Part shown: positions 8,874-16,444 of the stretch, piece after piece
How positions within the stretch are numbered: position 1 is the first letter of the stretch
How the letters are laid out: each line of letters starts with the position of its first letter
Translations under genes and position numbers: made by a program
The notes under the pieces: generated by a model
The model's input: the letters and a program-made list of their open reading frames with translations, nothing else
Databases searched by the model: none
What the model was told of the DNA's origin: nothing
Assembly (NCBI GenBank): GCA_036489315.1
Contig: DASXFZ010000064.1
Span: 104,585 to 143,946 of the forward strand
Origin: Candidatus Cybelea sp.
GTDB taxonomy: Bacteria > Vulcanimicrobiota > Vulcanimicrobiia > Vulcanimicrobiales > Vulcanimicrobiaceae
Direction of reading: 5' to 3'
Length of the DNA: 39,362 nt

Positions 8874-9605
8874 TCAGTGCTTTGCGATTTCGGCCCGCAC
8901 GAAGGTGCGCGCGGCACGCACCGCCTGGCGCAGCGTGCTGCCCGCGGCAAGCTCGCAGGCCAACGCCATTGCGAGCGTGCAGCCGGTGCCGTGCATCGAA
9001 CCGGCAATTCGCGAATCGCTCAGGATCTCGACGCCGTCGCCGGAAGCAAGCACGTCGACCGGCTCACCTTCGAGGTGGCCGCCGGTGAGCAATACTGCCG
9101 CCGCGCCGCGCTCGCGCAGCCGGCGCGCCGATTCGCCCATGGCGTCGCGGCCGACGGGTCCGCAACCCAAGAGGTAGGCCGCCTCCGCGAGGTTCGGGGT
9201 GAGGATGACGCTGGGCAAGCGCGCCAGTTCGTCGCGCAGCGCCTCGCCCGCCGCCGCGTCGGCAAGCTCGCCGCCGCTGCTCGCGCGCAAGACCGGATCG
9301 ACGACCGCCGGTAACCATGGCCGTCGCGCGAGCGCGGCCGTAAGCGACGCAACCGCGCGCGCCGTAGGCAACGCGCCGACCCGCACCGCACCGGCGCTCT
9401 CCCACGGCAGCACCTGGATCTGACTTTCAAACAGGTCGGGGTCGACGGGCCGCAGCGCGACGACACCTCCGGCATCCTGCGCGCTGATCGCCGCCACCGC
9501 GGTGAAGACCCGCGCCCGCAGGGCGCAGCCGACGACGAGGTCGCGGCCGACGCCCGCGACGTTGCAGGGATGGGTCGTGCCGATCGAGATCACGATGCTC
9601 GCCAT
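8874..9605 (-). CDS. thiD: Hydroxymethylpyrimidine/phosphomethylpyrimidine kinase, divergent
   Basis: This is a ribokinase-fold kinase that should phosphorylate HMP and HMP-phosphate in thiamine synthesis. It is 243 residues. The C-terminal anion-hole motif is intact (SMHGTGCTLAMALACELAAG), as are VVDPVLRASSG and LTPNLAEAAYLLG, both characteristic of ThiD. The N-terminal motif is unusual: where most ThiD proteins have a DPSGGAGIQADLK-type loop, this one reads GTTHPCNVAGVGRDL, keeping only part of the glycine pattern. I chose ATG 9605 because upstream sequence in this frame is arginine-rich shadow of thiE. It lies 11 nt after thiE, which strongly supports the pathway. A related pyridoxal-type kinase is a less likely alternative. 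Confidence 0.82.
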   Translation of the reverse strand: MASIVISIGTTHPCNVAGVGRDLVVGCALRARVFTAVAAISAQDAGGVVALRPVDPDLFESQIQVLPWESAGAVRVGALPTARAVASLTAALARRPWLPAVVDPVLRASSGGELADAAAGEALRDELARLPSVILTPNLAEAAYLLGCGPVGRDAMGESARRLRERGAAAVLLTGGHLEGEPVDVLASGDGVEILSDSRIAGSMHGTGCTLAMALACELAAGSTLRQAVRAARTFVRAEIAKH

Positions 9606-9616
9606 TGTTGCCGCCG

Positions 9617-10267
9617 CTACCCGCTGCCGGACCACGCGCGCAGAAGCCGTCGCGCGGCTTCGTTTGCATCGGGCGCGCAGAGCGCGGAGATGACCGCCGC
9701 CATCGCGACGCCGGTTTCGCGCACCGCCGCCAGGTTCTGCGGACCGATGCCGCCGATCGCGGCGACCGGCAGGCGCGTCTGCGCCGCCAACGCGCGCAGG
9801 CCCCCCAGACCGATCGGCGCGCCGGCATCGGCCTTCGAAGAGGTTGCAAAGACGGAGCCGATGCCCAAGTAGTCGACGTCGTTGCCGGCGCGCGCGACTT
9901 CGCCGGCATTGCCGCACGAGAGCCCGATCAAACGCTCTTGCACCGCCGCGCGCAAGGCGGCCGGCTCATCGAACCCCTCGTCGCCGGGGCCGAGGTGAAC
10001 GCCGTCGCAATCGAACTCGACGGCCCGCCGCCAGTCGTCGTTGAGTATGAGGAGCGCGTCGTGCCGGCGCGCGAGCGCGTGCAAGCGGCACAGTGTCTCT
10101 GCACCGAACGCGCTCTTCGGACGATACTGAACGATCCGAACCCCCGCTTCGAGGATCGCTTCGGCGCGCGCGACGACGCCGGCCTCCTCGTTGAGAATCG
10201 CATAGATTCCGTGTAAGCGCGCGGCGCGCTGCGCGCGCGTTACACGCGAGGGCGCATCCGCTGCCAT
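9617..10267 (-). CDS. thiE: Thiamine-phosphate synthase
   Basis: ThiE joins HMP-pyrophosphate with thiazole phosphate to give thiamine monophosphate in the cytosol. The 216-residue TIM barrel shows the family elements in order: GVRIVQYRPK near residue 42, LILNDDWRRAVEFDCDGVHL with the ND metal/diphosphate site, DYLGIGSVFATSSKADAGAP with the phosphate-binding serine loop, and VAAIGGIGPQNL. The usual first-strand LVTD reads AILN here, so one typically conserved aspartate is replaced. The ATG at 10267 overlaps the end of the small membrane-protein gene by 28 bp. thiD follows 11 nt downstream. I see no TPP riboswitch in the short leader, since parB ends immediately upstream of the membrane-protein gene. 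Confidence 0.9.
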   Translation of the reverse strand: MAADAPSRVTRAQRAARLHGIYAILNEEAGVVARAEAILEAGVRIVQYRPKSAFGAETLCRLHALARRHDALLILNDDWRRAVEFDCDGVHLGPGDEGFDEPAALRAAVQERLIGLSCGNAGEVARAGNDVDYLGIGSVFATSSKADAGAPIGLGGLRALAAQTRLPVAAIGGIGPQNLAAVRETGVAMAAVISALCAPDANEAARRLLRAWSGSG

Positions 10268-10422
10268 AGCACGATGTTGGCGACTACGTAGGCGATGTAA
10301 ACGACGGCAACGACGATGGCAAGCGCGATACTATGACGCGCGAGCGAGAGCGGAACGAGTATTCCGAAACAGAGAACGCCGGCCATCAGCAGCGCGACGA
10401 TACGCGAGACCGGAAAGAGCAT
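10240..10422 (-). CDS. Small two-helix membrane protein, unknown
   Basis: This 60-residue protein is nearly all membrane: helix one is IVALLMAGVLCFGILVPL and helix two is ALAIVVAVVYIAYVVANIVL, joined by SLARHS. The short N terminus and the C-terminal RMRPRV leave little outside the bilayer. Support that it is real comes from a strong GGAGG placed 6 nt before the ATG and overlapping the parB stop codon (TAGGAGG). It overlaps the 5' end of thiE by 28 bp, so it probably couples thiE translation to the parB transcript. I do not recognise a family. Confidence 0.65.
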   Translation of the reverse strand: MLFPVSRIVALLMAGVLCFGILVPLSLARHSIALAIVVAVVYIAYVVANIVLWQRMRPRV

Positions 10423-10430
10423 GAAACCTC

Positions 10431-11291
10431 CTACGATTCCTGCGGCAGCAGCAGATCGCCCAAGCGCACGAGCTCGCCGTCGTTCTGAAAACGCAGCTCG
10501 ATCCGGCCGCCGCGGCCGGTGCGGACGAGGGCAACGTGCGTACCGAAGCGCTCGCGCAGGCGCCGTTCGAAATCGTCTTCGTCGGGGGAGAGCCCGCGCG
10601 GTACCCGATCGTCCTTATGGCGCGCCGGCGCGTCGGCGTTTGCAAGCCGCTCGAGACTGCGTACCGTCAGTCCTTCGTTTACCGCGCGCCGCGCGAGCGG
10701 CATTCGCTGTGCATCCGGCGCCGCCAATAACGCGCGCCCGTGGCCGGCGGAGAGTTCGCCGTTTACCAGCATCGCCTTGATCGTCTCGGAAAGGCCGAGC
10801 AGACGCATCGCGTTGGCGACGGCCGGGCGGCTCTTGCCGAGCCGGCGCGCGACCTCTTGTTGCGTGAGCGCGTGCTCGTCGATCAGGTATTGAAAGCCGG
10901 CGGCCTCCTCCAGCGGATTCAAGTTCTCGCGCTGCAGATTTTCGACGATGGCCAGCTCGAGCGTTTCGCGGTCGTCGCTAGTGCGAACGATCGCGGGAAT
11001 CGCGTTTCGCTGCAGTGCAGCGCACGCGCGCCAGCGCCGTTCACCGGCGATGAGCTCGTACCCGTCGTCGCGCCGGCGGACGATGATTGGGACGAGGACG
11101 CCGTACTGCGCAATCGACGCTTTGAGTTCGTCGAGTGCGTCGCCGGCGAAGTGCTTTCGCGGTTGAAACGGATTGGGCGTGATCTGCCCGAGCGGTATCT
11201 CGCGTACGATCTCCTGCGAGCTGGTGACCGGCACCGAGTTCTCGCCGAGCAGGGCGGCCAGTCCTCTGCCCAAACCGCGCCGTGCGGTCAC
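10431..11291 (-). CDS. parB: Chromosome-partitioning protein ParB
   Basis: ParB is a CTP-dependent DNA clamp that loads at parS sites, spreads, and with ParA segregates the origin region. The 286-residue protein starts at the GTG overlapping the parA stop (GTGA, 11288-11291). The N terminus RRGLGRGLAALLGE is the classical ParA-stimulating peptide. The N domain follows with ITPNPFQPRK, the CTP-binding ELIAGERRWRA and the conserved AIVENLQRENLNPLEEA. A helix-turn-helix (LTQQEVARRLGKSRPAVANA) provides parS recognition. The C-terminal dimerisation region ends LGDLLLPQES. Two parS-like elements lie about 2 kb upstream on the same transcript path. A much longer open frame upstream of this GTG is shadow of parA and cca. 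Confidence 0.95.
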   Translation of the reverse strand: MTARRGLGRGLAALLGENSVPVTSSQEIVREIPLGQITPNPFQPRKHFAGDALDELKASIAQYGVLVPIIVRRRDDGYELIAGERRWRACAALQRNAIPAIVRTSDDRETLELAIVENLQRENLNPLEEAAGFQYLIDEHALTQQEVARRLGKSRPAVANAMRLLGLSETIKAMLVNGELSAGHGRALLAAPDAQRMPLARRAVNEGLTVRSLERLANADAPARHKDDRVPRGLSPDEDDFERRLRERFGTHVALVRTGRGGRIELRFQNDGELVRLGDLLLPQES

Positions 11292-12061
11292 GCCGAAGCT
11301 CGAGCTGGTTCGAGCATCTCGCGCGCAACCGCAATATAGGCTTGCGCGCCGCGGCTCTTGAGATCGAAAAGAATTACAGGCTTCCCGAACGAGGGTGCTT
11401 CGGATAGCCGCACGTTGCGGGGAATTTGCGTTTTGAACATTTCGCGCGGAAAGTACTTCTCCAGTTCGCGAATCACTTCGAGCGCCAAACGAGTGCGGCC
11501 GTCGAACATCGTAACCAACACGCCGCTGACGTGCAGCGTCGGATTGAGCGCGTCGCGTACCCGCCAGATGACGTTGGTTAGCTGCGCGAGGCCTTCGAGC
11601 GCGTAGAACTCGGCCTGCACTGGGATGATGCAATCCTGTGCCGCAGTCAGCGCGTTGATCGTTAGTAAGCCGAGCGACGGAGGAGAGTCGATCAACACGA
11701 AATCGTACGAGCTCTCCAGCGGCGCGAGCGCTTGACGAAGACGCGTTTCGCGCGAAAGCGCCGCGACCAGTTCGACGTCGGCTCCGGCGAGATTGATCGT
11801 GGCCGGAGCGAGGCTGAGATTCTCGACCTCCGTGCGCACGACGACGCTTTCGAGCGGCGCCTCCTGGAGAAGCGCGTGGTAGACGTCGCGCTCCAACTGC
11901 GTTTTGTTGACGCCCAATCCGGTCGTCGCATTGCCTTGAGGATCGGTGTCGACGACGAGGACGCGCCGTCCGAGCATCGCTAACGCCGCGCCAAGATTCA
12001 CCGCCGTCGTGCTTTTCCCGACGCCGCCCTTCTGATTGACGAGCGCGATGATGCGGCCCAG
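11288..12061 (-). CDS. parA: Chromosome-partitioning ATPase ParA (apparent CTG start)
   Basis: ParA is a deviant Walker ATPase that binds the nucleoid and moves ParB-parS complexes. Reading from CTG 12061 gives 257 residues with the motifs in place: GRIIALVNQKGGVGKSTTA (Walker A, residues 11-18), VVDTDPQGNATTGLG (Walker A'), and DFVLIDSPPSLGLLT (Walker B). The first ATG/GTG/TTG in frame is GTG 12001, which begins after the Walker A lysine and would give a dead protein. No standard start exists between the previous in-frame stop and that point. A GGAG sits exactly 7 nt before the CTG. I therefore infer CTG initiation. The cca stop lies just upstream, and parB is coupled through GTGA. Confidence 0.88.
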   Translation of the reverse strand: MGRIIALVNQKGGVGKSTTAVNLGAALAMLGRRVLVVDTDPQGNATTGLGVNKTQLERDVYHALLQEAPLESVVVRTEVENLSLAPATINLAGADVELVAALSRETRLRQALAPLESSYDFVLIDSPPSLGLLTINALTAAQDCIIPVQAEFYALEGLAQLTNVIWRVRDALNPTLHVSGVLVTMFDGRTRLALEVIRELEKYFPREMFKTQIPRNVRLSEAPSFGKPVILFDLKSRGAQAYIAVAREMLEPARASA

Positions 12062-12073
12062 AACTATTCTCCG
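12060..12073 (-). promoter_or_regulatory. Ribosome binding site deciding the CTG start of parA
   Basis: On the minus strand the sequence CTCGGAGAATAGTTCTG places a GGAG seven bases before CTG. This spacing is ideal for initiation, while no ATG, GTG or TTG in this frame gives a complete ParA. The same bases contain the end and TAG stop of cca, so ribosomes finishing cca are delivered directly to this site. Confidence 0.6.
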
Positions 12074-13464
12074 AGTCTTTGGGGCGGTGGCGGATGCTCG
12101 AGATACTGCTCGAGAGCGTGCAGCAGCAACGCCCGCTCGTTACGTCGGGGCTCGTCGGTGACCTGCTCGAAGAGCCAGTGCAAGGCCTCGCCCACCCGGC
12201 GGTCGCCGCGGAAGTTCGGCGCAACGTCGCCGCGCCGGCGCAAGGCGGCGATCACGTCGTCTCCGCTCACAGCGAGATCGGTGACCGCAAAGGCCGGCTT
12301 GCGGTCGATCTCCTCACGCACCCGCGCCTCGAAGCGCTCGTTGCCGTCGCTTCGCTTTGGCAGTCCGCTGCCGAGGATGTCGGCCCGGCGAAGAGCGAAC
12401 AGGTGTTCGATCTGCGCGAGCTCCGCGCGGCGGATGAAGCGGCGCAGCGCGGCGTCGCCGATGTCGGGATCGGCACCGTACATGTGCTGTCGCACCAAGT
12501 GCGTGACGCTGCGAACGGCCTCGGCGGGAAAACGGAAGCGCTCGAGCATGGCCTCGGTCATCTCCGCACCCACGATTTCGTGCCGGTAGAAGTGGGGACC
12601 ATCCTTCGTTCGGGGTTTTCCGATGTCGTGCAGCAGCGCCGCGAGGCGAAGGGTCAGATCGCCCGGCGGCGCGGCGTCGGCGGTGGCCATGAGGTGCCCC
12701 CAGACGTCGTAGGCGTGCCACTCGTTCTGCTCGACCGCGACGCCCTCGAGCAGCTCCGGCCATACGTATCGAAGGACGTTGGTTTCGCGCAGCAGTTCGA
12801 GCCCGATCGAGGGCTTTTTCGCCAATTTTAGCAGCTTCGTGAGCTCCTCTTGGATGCGTTCGGCAGCGATGCTGGCGACCAGCGGCGCCGCCGGCGTCAT
12901 CGCCGTGCGCAGCACCGGCGTCGGCTCGAATTCGAATCGCGCGGCAAACTGGGAAGCGCGCAGCATGCGCAGCGGATCCTCGACGAAGGTCTGCGGAGAA
13001 AGAACGTCGATCCGGCGCGCGCCGATGTCGGCAACGCCCCCGTAGGGATCGATCAGTTCGCCGCCAGGCAGGGCCCGGGCCATCATATTCATCCGGAAGT
13101 CACGTCGAGCGAGATCCTCCTCGAGCGTCACGTCCGCTCCGCTGCTCACCTCAAAATCTCGGTGTCCAATGCCGGTTGAGCGCTCGCGCCGCGGCAAGGC
13201 GACGTCGACGGTCTCTCCGTCAACGGTGACCTTGAGAACGGCGAAAGAGGCGCCGACGAGATCGACGCGGCCGATCCGCCGCAGGCGCTCGACGAGCTCC
13301 TCGAGCCCGACGCCGGCGACGACGTAGTCCGAGTCGGCGCCGGAGGCCCTTTCAATCTGCCCGTCGGCAGCTCGAATCTCATCCCGAACGCGTCCGCCGA
13401 CCGCAAACAGGGAATTTGCGGGGAGCACGGCGGCGAGCCGTCCGTCGAGCGGCGTTAGTTTCAC
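12064..13464 (-). CDS. cca: CCA-adding tRNA nucleotidyltransferase with HD domain
   Basis: This 466-residue class II nucleotidyltransferase builds or repairs the 3' CCA of tRNAs. The head domain has GGRVRDE (residues 23-29), the metal-binding DSD (44-46), RRDFRMNMMA (120-129) and EDPLRMLRASQFAARF (162-177). The RNA-binding neck and body follow. An HD phosphohydrolase-type segment with LLHDIGKP (H279, D280) sits after a WHAYDVWGHLM stretch that supplies further histidines. A poly(A) polymerase cannot be fully excluded by sequence alone. The GTG start overlaps the stop of the upstream small gene as GTGA, and both lie inside a parS-like element. Confidence 0.9.
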   Translation of the reverse strand: MKLTPLDGRLAAVLPANSLFAVGGRVRDEIRAADGQIERASGADSDYVVAGVGLEELVERLRRIGRVDLVGASFAVLKVTVDGETVDVALPRRERSTGIGHRDFEVSSGADVTLEEDLARRDFRMNMMARALPGGELIDPYGGVADIGARRIDVLSPQTFVEDPLRMLRASQFAARFEFEPTPVLRTAMTPAAPLVASIAAERIQEELTKLLKLAKKPSIGLELLRETNVLRYVWPELLEGVAVEQNEWHAYDVWGHLMATADAAPPGDLTLRLAALLHDIGKPRTKDGPHFYRHEIVGAEMTEAMLERFRFPAEAVRSVTHLVRQHMYGADPDIGDAALRRFIRRAELAQIEHLFALRRADILGSGLPKRSDGNERFEARVREEIDRKPAFAVTDLAVSGDDVIAALRRRGDVAPNFRGDRRVGEALHWLFEQVTDEPRRNERALLLHALEQYLEHPPPPQRLGE

Positions 13465-13486
13465 GTGGAACTACCCCGTGAAACAG
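13458..13486. promoter_or_regulatory. parS: parS-like compound element 1 (full site plus half-site)
   Basis: This 29-bp element has perfect 7-bp inverted arms, GTTTCAC (13458-13464) and GTGAAAC (13478-13484), separated by 13 bp and followed by AG. The left 14 bp, GTTTCACGTGGAAC, match 13 of 14 positions of the known ParB-binding consensus GTTTCACGTGAAAC. The right arm is a half-site. It lies across the GTGA junction of the LAGLIDADG-like gene and cca, so it contains a start and a stop codon. parA and parB are 1.4 kb downstream. Binding by ParB is inferred from consensus match and location. Confidence 0.75.
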
Positions 13487-13826
13487 AATCCGGGGCGAGC
13501 CCGTAGCGCTCGACCATCGCCTGAAGCCGGCCGTAGGAGTGGTCGTCGATCTGCTCCCAGGGCAGCGCGCGAAGCAGCGGGATGAGTTCGGAGCGCAGCG
13601 CCGGCCCGCGAATCATCAGCTGGAAGTAATGGCGTCCGCCGTGATGGTAGGGTCCGTAGAGGCGAGAGAACGGAATACGATCCTGCAGCCAGCGCAGCAG
13701 CCGCTCGTGACGGACGTGCATTTTGAGCGTGATTTGCGCCTGTTTGCCGTCCCCTCCGACGTGCCCCTGGGCGATCAGAAGGCCGAGGATCAAACCCTTT
13801 TCAAAATCAGTTCGAATCGTCTCCAA
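13461..13826 (-). CDS. Single-motif LAGLIDADG-fold protein with degenerate active site
   Basis: This 121-residue protein looks like one LAGLIDADG domain. Residues 9-20 (EKGLILGLLIAQ) form the motif helix. The strand GKQAQITLKM, the helix ERLLRWLQDRIP, and strands around RLYGPYHHGGRHYFQLMIRG complete the alpha-beta-beta-alpha-beta-beta pattern. The usual acidic metal ligand at the motif end is replaced: the sequence reads LLIAQGHVGGD rather than LIDADG, so cleavage activity is doubtful. Fold assignment is by pattern only; WhiA-like proteins use the same fold for DNA binding. TTG 13826 is preceded by AGGAG at 5 nt spacing. The stop overlaps the cca start. Both gene ends are bordered by parS-like elements, which suggests a DNA-binding role near the centromere. 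Confidence 0.62.
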   Translation of the reverse strand: METIRTDFEKGLILGLLIAQGHVGGDGKQAQITLKMHVRHERLLRWLQDRIPFSRLYGPYHHGGRHYFQLMIRGPALRSELIPLLRALPWEQIDDHSYGRLQAMVERYGLAPDSVSRGSST

Positions 13827-13847
13827 AGCTGCTCCTCAGGCGATTTT

Positions 13848-13876
13848 GTTTCACCGGTAGGTTTCCCGTGAAACAG
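13848..13876. promoter_or_regulatory. parS: parS-like compound element 2 (half-site plus full site)
   Basis: This is the second 29-bp element, exactly 390 bp from the first. It has the same arms GTTTCAC (13848-13854) and GTGAAAC (13868-13874), the same 13-bp spacing and the same trailing AG. Here the full site is on the right: GTTTCCCGTGAAAC (13861-13874) matches 13 of 14 bases of the ParB-binding consensus, and the left arm is the half-site. It occupies most of the 63-bp intergenic gap between rsmG and the LAGLIDADG-like gene. Confidence 0.78.
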
Positions 13877-13889
13877 CACCGTTCCTCGC

Positions 13890-14576
13890 TTACGAGCAGA
13901 GCGGGCGTTTTTGGGCGACGCCGGTGCGGCGCGGGAAACGCAGCGAGGTGCTGCGCTCTTTTTTCACCAGGATGATTCGGCGGTCGTTCTCCAGGGCCAC
14001 GATTTGATCGAGGCGTCCTCCGAGAACGAGCGCCGCGTCTTCGAGGCCCGTTCGCTCGCCCTCGTCGAAGCGGCCGCGCTGCAGGATGCCGGTCCCGCCG
14101 ACGGCGATCAGGGGAAGGAGGAACTCCTCGGTCGCCGCGGCCGTCGCGACCGCCCGGCAGGTACCGCTGGCAAAGCGCTCGCGTAAATCGACCCGGTGGC
14201 CCGCGGTTTCGGCGCGCTCGGCAACCACCTGCCCCTTCAGGGCCAGGCGATCCAAAATTTCCTCGAGCAAGCGCGCTTTCTTCGCCGTCGCCTCGATCAT
14301 CGTCACTTCGAAGCCCGTCGCGACCGCGACCGGGATCGCCGGAAAGCCGGCGCCCGACCCCACGTCGACGAAGGGTGCGCGGACGTAGGGCACCACGCTC
14401 AGGCTATCGATGATATGCTCGGCGATCTCGGATTCCGACTTGGCCCCGGTGACGTTGAAGTTACGATTCGCGGCAAGTACGAGCGCCCCGTAGCGTGCGA
14501 GACGCCGCACGACGTCGGGATCGGCGCAGGCGCCGGCGAGCAAACGCTCCAGCTCAGCCTGAGCCGTCTCTGCCAC
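13890..14576 (-). CDS. rsmG: 16S rRNA (guanine527-N7)-methyltransferase RsmG (GidB)
   Basis: RsmG methylates G527 of 16S rRNA using S-adenosylmethionine. The 228-residue protein carries NRNFNVTGAKSESEIAEHII (the family's N-terminal signature), DSLSVVPYV, and the SAM-binding VDVGSGAGFPAIPVAV. VTMIEATAKKARLLEEIL follows, where the acidic residue binds the ribose, then the CRAVATA strand. The usual short helix after the RAVA motif has an alanine/threonine-rich variant. It starts 3 nt after the mnmG stop, as in the classical gidA-gidB pair. Loss of this gene is known to give low-level streptomycin resistance in other bacteria. Confidence 0.93.
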   Translation of the reverse strand: MAETAQAELERLLAGACADPDVVRRLARYGALVLAANRNFNVTGAKSESEIAEHIIDSLSVVPYVRAPFVDVGSGAGFPAIPVAVATGFEVTMIEATAKKARLLEEILDRLALKGQVVAERAETAGHRVDLRERFASGTCRAVATAAATEEFLLPLIAVGGTGILQRGRFDEGERTGLEDAALVLGGRLDQIVALENDRRIILVKKERSTSLRFPRRTGVAQKRPLCS

Positions 14577-14579
14577 CGC

Positions 14580-16439
14580 TTAGCCGGCGGCGGTCGTAAA
14601 CTCGCGCCGCCCCTTGTGCAGGAAGAGTCCGACAATCGCCACGTCGGAGGGCGTAATTCCGGGAATCCGCCCGGCCATCCCGAGGGTGCGCGGCTGCCGA
14701 GAGCTGAGCTTCTCGCGCGCCTCGCGAGAGAGCGCGGCGATCGACGCGTAGTCGAAATCCGGCGGAATTGCGGCATTTTCGCTCTTCGCCGCGCGCTCGA
14801 TCGCCAGTTCCTGGCGCCGAACGTAACCCTCGCATTTGAGCTCGATCGCGAGGCGTTCGCCGATTTGCGGTTCCAGCGGCGGGTCGAAACACGCCGCCAC
14901 GTCCGCGAACCCCAGCGCGGGCCGCCGCAGCGCATCGGCGATCGTGTGGCCGGCATCGAACCTCTCGCCGCCGATCCGTGTGCGGCCGAGACGCGTCCGT
15001 GCGGCGCTGCGCCGGCCCGCTTCGAGCTCCGCTCGCCGCTGCTCGAAGCGTTCCCACTGCAGGTCGGCGACCAGGCCGATCTCGCGTCCGACCGGCGTCA
15101 GGCGTAGATCGGCGTTATCGTGACGCAGCACGACGCGGTGCTCGGCGCGCGAGGTCAGCATACGATACGGCTCGTCGACGCCTCGGGTGACCAAATCGTC
15201 GATCAGCACGCCGATGTAGGCCTGCGAGCGGCTCAAGCGCAGCGGTTGGTCGCCGCGGGCCGCTCGCGCCGCATTGATTCCCGCGATCAACCCCTGTGCC
15301 GCCGCCTCCTCGTAGCCCGAGGTTCCGTTGAGCTGGCCGCAGTGATAGAGGCCGGCGACCCGCCGGGTCTCCAGGGTCTCGTGAAGCTCCGTCGGGGGCA
15401 CCATGTCGTACTCGACGGCGTACCCGGCACGGAGCATACGGCAGGCCTCGAGGCCCGGCAGCGTCTGCAGCATTGCCAACTGGATTTGCGCCGGCAGCGA
15501 CGTCGAAAAGCCGCCGACGTAGAGCGTCGGCTCGTCCCAGCCTTCCGGCTCGAGGAAGATCTGATGCGTCGGATTGTGCGCAAATTTCACGACTTTGTCT
15601 TCGATCGACGGGCAATACCGCGGGCCGATTCCGCGAATCAAGTCGAGCCCGTACAGCGGCGACCGGTGGAGATTCTCCCGCACGAGCGCGTGAGTTCGTG
15701 CGTTGGTTTCGGTCAGATAGCAGGGAAGCTGCGGCCCCGCAAAGCGCGCAGAGCTCGAGTACGAAAAGAGCAGCGGCGTCGAGCTGGGCGGCTGCGGCCT
15801 CAGGGCCGCATAATCGACGCTGTGCTTGTCGATTCGCGGCGGCGTTCCGGTTTTGAGCCGCTGGGTGGGAAATCCGAGCTCGCGGAGCGCCCGTGCGAGT
15901 CCGATAGCGGGCGCTTCACCGAAACGCCCTTCGGCGCGAACGTCCGCTCCGCAAAACGACTTTCCGCCCAGGAACGTCCCCGTTGCAAGGACGACCCTTC
16001 TTGCGGCGAAGACGCGGCCCCCGGCGCAACGGACGCCGCGCACCTCTCCGTTGCGAACGATCAGCGCCTCGACGAGGCCGGCCACGATCTCCAGGTTGGG
16101 CACAGCGTGCAGCAGCCGGGTCGCGAGCTCGCGATAGGCCGGCTTGTCCATCTGCTGGCGCAGCGCGCGGACCGCGGGCCCTTTGCTTTCATTGAGAAAG
16201 CGCGCGTGCAGGCTGCAGCGGTCTGCCAGGCCGGCCATCGCTCCGCCGAGCGCGTCGATCTCGCGGACGAGTTGGCCCTTTGCGCTGCCGCCGATCGACG
16301 GGTTGCAGGGCAACGTACAGATCTTAGCCGGATCGCCCGTGATCAGCAGCGTCGGAACGCCGAGCCGGGCGGCCGAAAATGCCGCCTCGACGCCGGCATG
16401 ACCGCCGCCCACGACGATCGTGCCGGCATCGTCGAGCAT
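14580..16439 (-). CDS. mnmG: tRNA uridine-5-carboxymethylaminomethyl modification enzyme MnmG (GidA)
   Basis: MnmG is the FAD-dependent partner of MnmE in modifying the wobble uridine (U34) of tRNAs. It is 619 residues, normal length. The FAD-binding [12 protein letters not shown] lies at residues 9-20. The family signature [22 protein letters not shown] follows, and later LKTGTPPRI, the active-site [12 protein letters not shown], and the second signature [13 protein letters not shown]. The C-terminal helical domain ends [17 protein letters not shown] 16439 is chosen because it begins immediately before the Rossmann strand; upstream residues in this frame are shadow of the next gene. mnmE is three genes upstream, separated by two unrelated small genes. 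Confidence 0.95.
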   Translation of the reverse strand: MLDDAGTIVVGGGHAGVEAAFSAARLGVPTLLITGDPAKICTLPCNPSIGGSAKGQLVREIDALGGAMAGLADRCSLHARFLNESKGPAVRALRQQMDKPAYRELATRLLHAVPNLEIVAGLVEALIVRNGEVRGVRCAGGRVFAARRVVLATGTFLGGKSFCGADVRAEGRFGEAPAIGLARALRELGFPTQRLKTGTPPRIDKHSVDYAALRPQPPSSTPLLFSYSSSARFAGPQLPCYLTETNARTHALVRENLHRSPLYGLDLIRGIGPRYCPSIEDKVVKFAHNPTHQIFLEPEGWDEPTLYVGGFSTSLPAQIQLAMLQTLPGLEACRMLRAGYAVEYDMVPPTELHETLETRRVAGLYHCGQLNGTSGYEEAAAQGLIAGINAARAARGDQPLRLSRSQAYIGVLIDDLVTRGVDEPYRMLTSRAEHRVVLRHDNADLRLTPVGREIGLVADLQWERFEQRRAELEAGRRSAARTRLGRTRIGGERFDAGHTIADALRRPALGFADVAACFDPPLEPQIGERLAIELKCEGYVRRQELAIERAAKSENAAIPPDFDYASIAALSREAREKLSSRQPRTLGMAGRIPGITPSDVAIVGLFLHKGRREFTTAAG

Positions 16440-16444
16440 CGGAC

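Noticed and set aside
10268-10440. TPP riboswitch ahead of thiE and thiD
   Set aside because: thiE overlaps the small membrane gene, which itself begins 8 nt after the parB stop, leaving no room for the aptamer.
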